8,395 nucleotides of DNA. It comes from Campylobacteraceae bacterium. Lineage in GTDB: Bacteria > Campylobacterota > Campylobacteria > Campylobacterales > JALSKU01. The notes under the pieces were generated by a model. That model saw only the letters and a list, made by a program, of their open reading frames with translations, was not told the origin of the DNA and made no database searches. Below, in pieces: positions 1 to 6,268 of the stretch (within the stretch, counting starts at the first letter, position 1; every line of letters begins with the position of its first letter). The translations under genes were made by a program, and so were the position numbers. The stretch spans positions 1-8,395 of the forward strand of contig WFMT01000115.1 of assembly GCA_015488975.1 (NCBI GenBank), read 5' to 3'.

Positions 1-801
1 AAATATTAGTAAAAACGAAACTGCATTAAGTACAGGAGTGCTACCGTCTCTTATGCGGGAGTATAAATCTATCGGCAATGTAGTATCGGAGCCAACTAAA
101 AACAGTGTTGTATTAAAGTTCCCAAAACTCATTAAAAACGATACTACAAAAGAGCCTATGAGTGCGGGTTTTAAGTATGGCAAGGTTATAAGTCTTATCA
201 CATCAAATCTATTTCCTCCTAGATTTAATGCGGCTTCTTCCAAGGTATGGTCAAACTTTTTAAGCCTTGCCGAGACAACCAACACAACAAAGGTCGTTAT
301 AAAAGAAAATTGACCCAATACTACAAGCCAGAAACTAGGTCCTAAAAAAGATAAATTTATACCAAAATGATCATCTAAATAGTTTCCAGCGATAGTTGAA
401 GATAGTAGCAAAGAGATACCAAGAATAACACCCGGAATGACTAAAGGGGTCAAAGCTAAAAAATATAAAGGCTCTTTAAATTTAAATTTTTCTTGTACAA
501 ACAAAAATGCGCCCATTGTTCCAACAATTAAAGAGAGTATGGAAACATATAATCCTGTTATAAAACTTATATAAATACTTCTTAAAAGACCACTATCTTG
601 AAAAACTCCAACTCTTTGGGAAGTATTGGCAAAGAACCAATCAAGTGTAAAACCTTTCCAAGGAAGTGCCGGAAAATTTGAATTGTTAAAGGCTAAAATA
701 CAAGTTACTATAAGTGGTGCAAATAAAAATAGATAAAAAATTGCTATAAATATAGTATATCCTATTTTATAACTTTTAGATGATGGTAGAGTTCTTATCA
801 T
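1..801 (-). CDS. potC: Spermidine/putrescine-type ABC transporter, second inner-membrane permease (PotC-like), 3' end cut by window edge
   Basis: Inner-membrane permease that should pair with the PotB-like protein to form the channel of a type I ABC importer. Translating the minus strand from the ATG at 801-799 gives 267 codons without a stop up to the window edge, so the C-terminus is missing. The N-terminus has one strongly hydrophobic segment (about residues 14-37), with further ones near 76-103, 112-134, 155-177 and 214-235. The cytoplasmic EAA loop that docks on the ATPase lies at about 187-207 (EEAALNLGG followed by an I-x-LP ending). The start overlaps the potB stop in ATGA, indicating translational coupling. 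The visible part already exceeds the roughly 264 residues I recall for E. coli PotC, so little should be missing. The family is clear; the transported substrate is not (see the binding protein). Confidence 0.9.
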   Translation of the reverse strand, partial: MIRTLPSSKSYKIGYTIFIAIFYLFLFAPLIVTCILAFNNSNFPALPWKGFTLDWFFANTSQRVGVFQDSGLLRSIYISFITGLYVSILSLIVGTMGAFLFVQEKFKFKEPLYFLALTPLVIPGVILGISLLLSSTIAGNYLDDHFGINLSFLGPSFWLVVLGQFSFITTFVVLVVSARLKKFDHTLEEAALNLGGNRFDVIRLITLPYLKPALIGSFVVSFLMSFGNFNTTLFLVGSDTTLPIDLYSRIRDGSTPVLNAVSFLLIF

Positions 802-1655
802 GATACTGCCTTTTCAAGACTTTGTTTTGTAACTTTTAGTGCGACCCAAATGATGAAAGAAGATAATGCAAGAAGTAAAAATCCAAATGCTGATCCTTGA
901 TTCCAGTTAAAACTTGCAATGAACTCATTATAAATCTGCTCAGTAAACCAAAGGGAATTTTTTCCACCCAATAAATCAGGTGTCAAATAATCTCCTAAAA
1001 CCAGCATAAATACTATAATACTTCCAGAAGTAATACCAGGAGCTGCATAAGGAATGACTATTTTTGTGATTATTGTAAACTTTGAAGCCCCTAAGTCGCT
1101 AGCAGCTTCTATAAGTGAGTCATCAAGTCCTTCCAAAGATGACATTATAGGAACTATCATAAAAAGCATAGACATATAAACCAGTCCTATTAACATGCTT
1201 GCATTATTATAAAGTAAATGAAGCGGTTTATGAATAACTCCTATGTCCAAAAGGAAAAAGTTTATAACACCACTTTCTCTTAAAAGAATCATCCATCCAT
1301 ATACACTCACAAGCTCTCCTACCCAAAAAGGCATAAGAAGTAAAAGGGCTAAAAAACCGCTATATTTCTTTGAAACTACTTTTGTTATAAAAAAAGCAAC
1401 AGGAAAAGTGAGTAAAAATGTTAAAATAGTTGTGATTATAGAATAAATTGCAGTTCTAACAAAAGTGTACCAGTAAACACTATCCGAAAAAAAAGATTTA
1501 TAATTTCCAAAGCCCCAAGTTGTTGTATTATTAAAATCATTTACAACTCTAAAAGAGTTTATAAAAAGATCTATTTGAGGAAGAACTATTAACAAAAAAA
1601 GCCATAAAACAACTGGTAGGAGGAAAATATAAAAACCCCATTTTATTTTAGTCAT
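798..1655 (-). CDS. potB: Spermidine/putrescine-type ABC transporter, first inner-membrane permease (PotB-like)
   Basis: A 285-residue inner-membrane permease of the PotB/binding-protein-dependent transport family, expected to form a heterodimer with the following PotC-like protein. Hydrophobic segments lie at about residues 8-27, 64-92, 100-125, 150-173, 207-222 and 257-275. This matches the six-helix pattern of the family. The EAA loop that contacts the ATPase is visible at about 181-202 (LIEAASDLGASKF, ending in IPYAAPG). Its start is only 3 nt after the potA stop and no strong Shine-Dalgarno is visible (only AAAGAA), so it probably depends on coupled translation from potA. Its stop overlaps the potC start. 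No truncation or odd composition is seen. Family assignment is strong; a polyamine as substrate is only the default guess. Confidence 0.93.
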   Translation of the reverse strand: MTKIKWGFYIFLLPVVLWLFLLIVLPQIDLFINSFRVVNDFNNTTTWGFGNYKSFFSDSVYWYTFVRTAIYSIITTILTFLLTFPVAFFITKVVSKKYSGFLALLLLMPFWVGELVSVYGWMILLRESGVINFFLLDIGVIHKPLHLLYNNASMLIGLVYMSMLFMIVPIMSSLEGLDDSLIEAASDLGASKFTIITKIVIPYAAPGITSGSIIVFMLVLGDYLTPDLLGGKNSLWFTEQIYNEFIASFNWNQGSAFGFLLLALSSFIIWVALKVTKQSLEKAVS

Positions 1656-1658
1656 TTT

Positions 1659-2732
1659 TTATTCTTTATAGCATTTTAAATCATCATGATGAACTGCAGC
1701 TTCTATTTCGTCACCAACTACAACATCTTCAAATTGTGCATTTTGAGGAAGAGATATAAGCATAATCTCTTCTGTGTCTTCAACTAAAGCCGATATTTTT
1801 GTATCCGAACCATCAAAGAGAATAGTTTTTACTCTTATGGTAAATCGGCTGATATCTTGGAGTCTTTTTTCAGGCTTAAGAATAACAGACTCTGGTCTTA
1901 TAAAAAGGTATTTATAGCTTTCTGCATTATTACATTGTTTGTTTAGTCTCCAACCATTTTTTGTTTTTATTATTATTTCATTGCCACCGATTGCCTCTGT
2001 TGTTATGCTAAATTTGTTGGTCTCGCCTACAAAACCTGCCACAAAGCTGGTAGAGGGAAATTTGTAGAGATTTTTAGGGATATCAAGTTGATCAAAGTTT
2101 CCATTATTCATAACCGCTACTTGATTACTCATAACGAGTGCTTCTGATTGATCATGTGTTATATAAATAAATGTTGTTCCTATCTCAGCTTGTAAAAGTT
2201 TAAGTTCAATCTTCATATGTTCTCTTAGTTTTCTGTCTAATGCACCAAGAGGCTCATCAAGTAGCAAAATAGAAGGTTCAAGAACTAAAGATCTAGCGAT
2301 TGCAACTCTTTGTCTTTGTCCTCCTGAGAGTTGTGTAACAGATTTTTTTTCATATCCTGCAAGTCCAACTCTCTCAAGCATAGATGACACTTTATCATTA
2401 ATTTCTTGTTTTTTAAATTTTCTTCTTCTAAGTCCAAAAGCAATATTTTCTTTAACATTCATCATAGGAAATAGTGCAAGACTTTGAAAAACAATATTGA
2501 CAGGTCTTTTATTTGGAGGTATTCCGGCCATATCTTCACCTCTGATAAAAACTTTACCACTAGTCGGTTCTAAAAATCCCGCTATCATTCTGAGTAAGGT
2601 TGTTTTTCCGCATCCTGATGGTCCCAATATAGAAAAAAAATCACCCTCTTTGACAGTAAAATTCAAATCTTTTATTATTGTGTGGTCTTTAAAACTTTTT
2701 GATATATGACTAACTTCTAAAATATTATCCAT
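1659..2732 (-). CDS. potA: Spermidine/putrescine-type ABC transporter, ATP-binding subunit (PotA-like)
   Basis: Cytoplasmic ATPase that powers the importer, 357 residues, normal for PotA-type proteins. The nucleotide-binding motifs are intact and in order: Walker A GPSGCGKT at 37-44, Q-loop glutamine at 83, ABC signature LSGGQ at 135-139, Walker B ILLLDE at 155-160 with the D-loop GALD following, and switch histidine 193 in ITHDQSEA. The C-terminal part (about 235-357) is divergent and contains the FIRPE segment (277-281) typical of the TOBE-like regulatory domain of PotA/MalK/CysA-type ATPases. It sits between the binding-protein gene (59-nt gap containing a stem-loop) and potB (3-nt gap). 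The Shine-Dalgarno is weak (AGG, 6 nt before the ATG). The family is certain. Sequence of this class alone does not tell polyamine from other substrates, since related ATPases serve iron, sugar and sulfate importers; the neighbouring PotB/C/D types decide the class. Confidence 0.95.
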   Translation of the reverse strand: MDNILEVSHISKSFKDHTIIKDLNFTVKEGDFFSILGPSGCGKTTLLRMIAGFLEPTSGKVFIRGEDMAGIPPNKRPVNIVFQSLALFPMMNVKENIAFGLRRRKFKKQEINDKVSSMLERVGLAGYEKKSVTQLSGGQRQRVAIARSLVLEPSILLLDEPLGALDRKLREHMKIELKLLQAEIGTTFIYITHDQSEALVMSNQVAVMNNGNFDQLDIPKNLYKFPSTSFVAGFVGETNKFSITTEAIGGNEIIIKTKNGWRLNKQCNNAESYKYLFIRPESVILKPEKRLQDISRFTIRVKTILFDGSDTKISALVEDTEEIMLISLPQNAQFEDVVVGDEIEAAVHHDDLKCYKE

Positions 2733-2755
2733 TTTTTACCTAAAAATTATGATTT

Positions 2756-2778
2756 AAGAGGCACTGTTTGTACCTCTT
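2756..2778 (-). promoter_or_regulatory. Intercistronic stem-loop between potD and potA
   Basis: On the minus-strand transcript AAGAGGTAC and GTGCCTCTT form a 9-bp stem (eight Watson-Crick pairs and one U-G) closing a 5-nt loop AAACA. The wobble pair is complete only in the minus-strand RNA; on the plus strand it becomes a C-A mismatch, which supports function in the operon transcript. It lies 13 nt after the potD stop and 23 nt before the potA start. There is no immediate U-run after the stem, so a full terminator is unlikely. A stability or processing hairpin protecting the binding-protein mRNA is more plausible. Confidence 0.55.
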
Positions 2779-2791
2779 TGAAATGTGTTTT

Positions 2792-3856
2792 TTACCTTGC
2801 TGCTCTTATGTGGTCTAAAATTCTTCCTTCTATTGACTCCAATCCTGCAGGAACCGGCGGATACCATTTTATATTGTCAATATCAGCTTTTGTAAAAGAT
2901 CTTTCAAAATTATCTCTTATATCCTTTTTAAGATACTTATTGGCACCTTTTGAAGCTGACCCGTAACCTGATTGATTTGTAAAGTATGCTGCATTTTCAG
3001 GTCTCATCATAAAATTGATCCATTTATAAGCAGCAGATACATTCTGACTTTTTGCAGGTATTGCAAAAGTATCAATCCATCCTAAAGCACCACTTTTTGG
3101 AACTACAAAATCGATATTGGGATTTTCTTTGTGGAGTTTCCATCCGCCACCATCCCAGCCCATAGCTACTACAACCTCTCCACTTCTTACCATTTGAAGC
3201 AGCGAGTCTCCATTTGCCCAATAATTCATAACCAAGGGTTTAGCAGCAATTAATTTTTTTTCAACAATTTTCATAATTTTATCATACTTTACTTTATTGC
3301 TATATGCTGCAAAAGGGTTGTATCCCAGGCCATAAGCTGTTGCAATAAGTGTCGGTCTTTTTAGCCTGTAGCTTATCTTGCCTTTATATTTAGGATTCCA
3401 AAGAGCAGACCAATCTTTTGCATTTGGAGCATATTTTTTATTTACTATTAATCCTGATGTACCATAGCAAAAAGGAACAGCATAAGATTTATTGCCAACT
3501 TTTGAATTTTTCTTTACAGCAGTTAGCATAGAAGGGATAAATTCAGATGTTTTGATTTTAGAGTAATCCATCGGTTGATAAACTTTAAATCTTGCCTGTA
3601 CTGCATATATTCTGTCTTGGCTGGGTTGAGCGAGGTCAAAACCTCCACCTCTTGTTGCTCTGAGTTTCGCAATCATTTCTTCATTATTTGAATAAGTTAT
3701 TTCAACTTTTATACCTGTTTCTTTGGTAAATTTTTGTACTAATTTAGGGGGAGTATAACTTTTCCATGTTATGATTCTAAGAGTTTGATTGGCCATAAGT
3801 GATGAAGCTATACCCATACTAACGACTATTGATACAATAAAAGAAGTTTTTCTCAT
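2792..3856 (-). CDS. potD: Periplasmic solute-binding protein, PotD/PotF family, with altered ligand site
   Basis: Secreted binding protein of 354 residues for the adjacent importer. Residues 1-22 look like a Sec signal peptide (MRK, hydrophobic 6-20, likely cleavage after SSLMA); there is no lipobox. By eye against E. coli PotD, family landmarks are ITWKSYTPP (28-36), FTKETGIKV (43-51), PS at 78-79, the LWNPKYKG block (152-159), MGWDG (232-236), GWIDTFAIPA (259-268), a W-I-N-F-x-M-R-P run (279-286) and SGY (296-298). The aromatic ligand residues appear kept: Trp31, Tyr34, Trp234, Trp260, Tyr298, plus Asp262. The segment that carries PotD Asp168 and Glu171 is instead basic and neutral here (residues 160-176 hold K, R, K and R and no acid), and Asp81 stands where PotD has Tyr85. 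Substrate is therefore uncertain. Shine-Dalgarno AAAAGG lies 8 nt before the ATG. It follows glpD by 50 nt in the same direction. Confidence 0.88.
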   Translation of the reverse strand: MRKTSFIVSIVVSMGIASSLMANQTLRIITWKSYTPPKLVQKFTKETGIKVEITYSNNEEMIAKLRATRGGGFDLAQPSQDRIYAVQARFKVYQPMDYSKIKTSEFIPSMLTAVKKNSKVGNKSYAVPFCYGTSGLIVNKKYAPNAKDWSALWNPKYKGKISYRLKRPTLIATAYGLGYNPFAAYSNKVKYDKIMKIVEKKLIAAKPLVMNYWANGDSLLQMVRSGEVVVAMGWDGGGWKLHKENPNIDFVVPKSGALGWIDTFAIPAKSQNVSAAYKWINFMMRPENAAYFTNQSGYGSASKGANKYLKKDIRDNFERSFTKADIDNIKWYPPVPAGLESIEGRILDHIRAAR

Positions 3857-3906
3857 TATATTATCCTTTTAAATTAAATTTTCAAATCGTATTACAATTT
3901 GGTTTA

Positions 3907-5502
3907 TTACAAAGCTCTTTCGAGCAACTCAAGGGCTTCATTTTTTTCATGAACATATTTTGCCTCATTCCAGCTTAATTCATTCTTCATTATTGATAAA
4001 ACTTTATCCAATATTTTTTTTGCTCCTTTTTTGTCGATGAGAGCAAGGGATCTTCTTCTTTCTATGAAGTCCATAGGCTTTTTTACATATTCGTATCTAA
4101 TTGTATATAATAATTCTGCTTTAATAATATCGTATTTATCGCCTGAAATTTGCTCATAAGAGTTTTCCTTGTTCGCAATTTCTATGATTTTTTCTGTTCT
4201 GTCACCATAAAATGATATTAATTTATTGATTAATGAAGTTTTCTTTGTATCCTTTATAAGTTGTTCTTTGATTTGTTTTAAATTTTTTCTACTACCGATT
4301 AATTTGTATTCATGCGTAATGCATTTTATGCCGGTTTGTTTGATATTAACATTTTTAAATATATAATCTACCGTTTCTTCTGCCATACTTCTGTATGTTG
4401 TAAATTTTCCTCCGACTATACTGATAAGACCACAATCAAGTTTTTCGATAATATGTTCTCTTGCAAGTTGTGCACTGCTTTTACTATGGTTTATGTCAAC
4501 CAATGGTCTAAGTCCACAAAAAGAAGAAATTATATCTTCTTGAGTTATTTTTACATTAAAATAGTAATTGATATGTTTTAAGAGGTATTGGATGTCACTT
4601 TCGAGAACTTTAGGATGTTCTTCTACCTTAGATTCGTTATCAGTAGTTCCAATTAAACATTTTCCAAGATACGGTAGTATAAAAAGGACCCTGCCATCTT
4701 TTGTTTTGGGAATCATAAGTCCATTGCTTGAAGGTAGATATTTTTTGTCAAGGATTATATGTATTCCACTGCTTGGCCTCATTATCTTTTTTATATTTGG
4801 TTGTGCCATTTCTCTTATATTGTCGGCAAATACCCCAGTAGCATTGATAATTGATTTTGCATATAATATTTCATATTTATTATCTATTTTATCAAAAATT
4901 TTGACACCGATAATTTTATCATCTTTATATATAAAATTTTCTACTTTTGAATAATTTCTAACAATAGCACCCTTTTCTTCCGCAGATTGCAGTAAGGCTA
5001 TCGTCATTCTTGCATCATTAAAAGCACCATCATAGTATTGAACCGCAGCTTTTAAGCCTTTGCTTTTCAATGATGGATTTGACAGGAGTGCATTTTTTTT
5101 AGAAACTATAGAACTATTTCCAATCCTGTATTTACCGGAAATAATATCATAAAGTGCAAGACCCGCATAAATATAAGGAACTTCATACCAATGATAAAGT
5201 GGTGTTAAAAGAGTGATTTTATGTGCTATATGTGGTGCATTTTTCAGGATTTTATATCTTTCTCTTAATCCTTCTTTGACTAAGCTGTATTGTTCTTTAT
5301 CTATATGTTTTACCGCATTTTCAAGATATCTTACACCGCCGTGAACAAGTTTTGTACTTCTACTGCTAGTACCTTCACTAAAATCATTTTGCTCTAAAAC
5401 TATGGATTTTAATCCTCTTAAAGTTGCATCAAGAGCTATACCGCTGCCAGTAGCCCCTCCTCCTATGATTATCAAGTCATATTGATGCTGAAAACTTGAC
5501 AT
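3907..5502 (-). CDS. glpD: FAD-dependent glycerol-3-phosphate dehydrogenase (quinone-linked)
   Basis: Membrane-associated flavoenzyme that oxidises sn-glycerol 3-phosphate to dihydroxyacetone phosphate and passes electrons to quinones. The 531 residues match the GlpD family length. Visible landmarks: the dinucleotide-binding GGGATGSG at 14-21; the family block GTSSRSTKLVHGGVRYLE at 44-61; NATGVFAD (220-227); the PKTKDGRVLFILPYLG and IGTTD blocks (265-288); FCGLRPL (328-334) with the conserved Arg332; and GGKFTTYR (364-371) with Lys366, the positions I equate with active-site Arg and Lys of E. coli GlpD. A helical C-terminal domain follows (about 400-531). The overall look is closer to the Bacillus/mitochondrial type than to GlpA. 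The start has Shine-Dalgarno AAAAGG 6 nt upstream. It is the first gene of the apparent operon with the Pot-like importer. No glpK, glpF or glpR is present in the window. Confidence 0.95.
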   Translation of the reverse strand: MSSFQHQYDLIIIGGGATGSGIALDATLRGLKSIVLEQNDFSEGTSSRSTKLVHGGVRYLENAVKHIDKEQYSLVKEGLRERYKILKNAPHIAHKITLLTPLYHWYEVPYIYAGLALYDIISGKYRIGNSSIVSKKNALLSNPSLKSKGLKAAVQYYDGAFNDARMTIALLQSAEEKGAIVRNYSKVENFIYKDDKIIGVKIFDKIDNKYEILYAKSIINATGVFADNIREMAQPNIKKIMRPSSGIHIILDKKYLPSSNGLMIPKTKDGRVLFILPYLGKCLIGTTDNESKVEEHPKVLESDIQYLLKHINYYFNVKITQEDIISSFCGLRPLVDINHSKSSAQLAREHIIEKLDCGLISIVGGKFTTYRSMAEETVDYIFKNVNIKQTGIKCITHEYKLIGSRKNLKQIKEQLIKDTKKTSLINKLISFYGDRTEKIIEIANKENSYEQISGDKYDIIKAELLYTIRYEYVKKPMDFIERRRSLALIDKKGAKKILDKVLSIMKNELSWNEAKYVHEKNEALELLERAL

Positions 5503-5521
5503 ATATTACCTTTTGCTTTTA

Positions 5522-5537
5522 TGTTAATATGCTAACA
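5522..5537. promoter_or_regulatory. Candidate operator: TGTTA-N6-TAACA palindrome in glpD leader
   Basis: The 16 bases TGTTAATATGCTAACA form perfect 5-bp inverted arms around a 6-nt centre, with the central AT also symmetric. Relative to the predicted glpD -10 box it falls at roughly +8 to +23, where a bound repressor would block transcription. The 5-6-5 spacing resembles sites of CRP/FNR-family regulators, but the half-site is not the CRP or FNR consensus. The regulator is unknown and no regulator gene is in the window. Confidence 0.4.
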
Positions 5538-5550
5538 ACTGGCCCTGCAC

Positions 5551-5579
5551 ATTATATCTTGATATATATTTAAACTTAA
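5551..5579 (-). promoter_or_regulatory. Predicted sigma70-type promoter for the glpD-pot operon
   Basis: On the minus strand a perfect TATAAT lies at 5556-5551, with a weak TTAAGT at 5579-5574 as -35 (17-nt spacer) in an A/T-rich stretch. A weak -35 with a strong -10 is usual in Campylobacterota. Transcription would begin near 5544, giving a leader of about 42 nt that contains the palindrome at 5522-5537. No second promoter is evident inside the 50-59 nt gaps further along, which supports a single operon. Confidence 0.5.
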
Positions 5580-5580
5580 T

Positions 5581-5608
5581 TATACACAATTTTAGATAAA
5601 ATTATACT
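5581..5608 (+). promoter_or_regulatory. Predicted promoter for leuD
   Basis: TATACT at 5603-5608 is a good -10 candidate, with TATACA at 5581-5586 as a possible -35 (16-nt spacer). The start site would be near 5615. The leuD Shine-Dalgarno AAGGAAG at 5622-5628 and ATG at 5635 follow, leaving a leader of only about 20 nt. That is too short for a leucine attenuator in front of leuD. The promoter lies back-to-back with that of glpD. Confidence 0.45.
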
Positions 5609-5634
5609 CTTAAAATATTATAAGGAAGATTGTT

Positions 5635-6123
5635 ATGAGTACAATAACCGGAAAAGTTTGGAAATTTGGTGATAATATCGATACAGATTTAATAATAGCA
5701 GCAAGGTATCTTAACACATCAGATCCTGTTGAGTTGGCAAAACATGTTATGGAAGATGCGGATCCTGAGTTTGTAAAAAAACTAAATCCGGGCGACATTA
5801 TAGTTGCAGGAGAAAATTTTGGCTGTGGAAGTAGTCGCGAACATGCTCCTATAGCTCTTAAAGCTGCTGGAGTTTCAGCTGTAGTTGCCAAATCATTTGC
5901 AAGGATATTTTATAGAAATGCTTTTAATATGGGACTTCCTATATTTGAACTTAAAGAGTGTGATGAGATAAGTGAAGGCGATTCTATAACAATAGATATG
6001 CAAAATGGAAAAATTGAAGATACAAGTATGAAAAAAGTTTATAAATTTTCTCCGATTCCTCCATTTATGCAAGAGTTGCTCTCAATCGGCGGACTTATGA
6101 ATTATGCAAAAAAGAAAATGTAA
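5635..6123 (+). CDS. leuD: 3-isopropylmalate dehydratase small subunit
   Basis: Small subunit of isopropylmalate isomerase. With the iron-sulfur large subunit LeuC it converts 2-isopropylmalate to 3-isopropylmalate in leucine biosynthesis in the cytoplasm. The 162-residue protein is the compact form (the enterobacterial form is around 200). It carries the swivel-domain features: GDNIDTDLIIAARYLN (12-27), the signature GENFGCGSSREHAP (59-72) whose Ser-Ser-Arg belongs to the substrate pocket, and SFARIFYRNAFNMGLP (87-102). The start is well supported by AAGGAAG six nt upstream. LeuC is not encoded next to it in this window. leuB follows after a 131-nt gap that holds a possible small gene. Small subunits of the related homoaconitase and citraconate hydratase look alike, but the leuB neighbour favours leucine biosynthesis. 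Confidence 0.94.
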   Translation: MSTITGKVWKFGDNIDTDLIIAARYLNTSDPVELAKHVMEDADPEFVKKLNPGDIIVAGENFGCGSSREHAPIALKAAGVSAVVAKSFARIFYRNAFNMGLPIFELKECDEISEGDSITIDMQNGKIEDTSMKKVYKFSPIPPFMQELLSIGGLMNYAKKKM

Positions 6124-6129
6124 TAAAAT

Positions 6130-6173
6130 ATTCATGTTTTTCAAAAACACAAATAAAAATAAAAATCATGAAT
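6130..6173. repeat. Imperfect inverted repeat in the leuD-leuB gap
   Basis: ATTCATG (6130-6136) followed by five T residues is mirrored by five A residues, one extra T, then CATGAAT (6167-6173), enclosing about 20 nt of A-rich sequence. A 12-bp stem with a single bulge could form just after the leuD stop. It could be a weak end-of-gene structure or a binding site. The left arm contains the ATG of the small candidate gene at 6134, so the stem could also occlude that start. Confidence 0.35.
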
Positions 6174-6268
6174 GTTCCTCTTGCCCATCATGGCAAAGCA
6201 ATACCAAAGAGGAATTTTTTCTGAAGCTTACTTTAGTAAAAAGGAGATTATTAGATGAAAAGTTATAA
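6134..6268 (+). CDS. Possible small protein with a Cys-x-x-Cys motif, overlapping the leuB start
   Basis: An open frame of 44 codons starts 10 nt after the leuD stop and ends 14 nt inside leuB, so it fills the whole gap. The product begins MFFKN, is Lys/Asn-rich up to residue 12, then has HECSSCPSW (12-20) with Cys14 and Cys17, and ends in an amphipathic stretch rich in Leu, Lys and Arg (28-44). I do not recognise it. Favouring a gene: no stops in an A/T-rich genome, a Cys-x-x-Cys-Pro motif, and coupling to leuB through overlap. Against: no clear Shine-Dalgarno, short length, and a terminator-like repeat inside it. If real, it could be a small metal- or redox-linked protein, but no function should be assigned. 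Confidence 0.42.
   Translation: MFFKNTNKNKNHECSSCPSWQSNTKEEFFLKLTLVKRRLLDEKL
6175..6220 (+). terminator. Candidate terminator or attenuator-like structure between leuD and leuB
   Basis: TTCCTCTT (6175-6182) pairs perfectly with AAGAGGAA (6207-6214), followed at once by six T residues (6215-6220), as expected of an intrinsic terminator. The 24-nt loop holds an overlapping internal hairpin, TTGCC / GGCAA (6181-6185 and 6192-6196), which competes for two stem bases. The large loop makes the terminator weaker than a standard one. It may allow partial read-through and lower leuB expression relative to leuD. The same bases are also readable as codons of the small frame at 6134-6268, so the symmetry could be chance. 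Confidence 0.33.

Noticed and set aside
38..313. Plus-strand open frame of 91 codons at the left edge
   Set aside because: It lies antisense to the well-supported PotC-like permease, whose EAA loop and hydrophobic helices are read from the other strand; the antisense product has no recognisable motif.
1243..1446. Plus-strand frames at 1243-1446, 2497-2709 and 2778-2966
   Set aside because: They are antisense to potB, potA and potD respectively, with no motif of their own; the second is simply the complement of the Walker A region.
4568..4954. Plus-strand open frame of 128 codons (and a second one at 4312-4581) inside glpD
   Set aside because: Both are antisense to conserved GlpD blocks and lack any domain; open antisense frames are common opposite A/T-rich genes.
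5610..5891. Minus-strand open frame of 93 codons across the leuD start
   Set aside because: It is antisense to the LeuD signature region and the leuD promoter; its Ala/Ser/Pro-rich composition reflects the complement of leuD codons.
6228..6239. TTACTTTAGTAA palindrome as an independent operator for leuB
   Set aside because: It is short, A/T-rich and of a kind expected by chance in this base composition; kept only as part of the repeat cluster observation.
6134..6268. Classical leucine attenuation leader peptide before leuB
   Set aside because: The small frame has several Leu codons in its last 15 residues, but they lie after the terminator-like repeat, not before it, and are not consecutive as in leuL-type leaders. 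The order does not fit ribosome-stalling attenuation.
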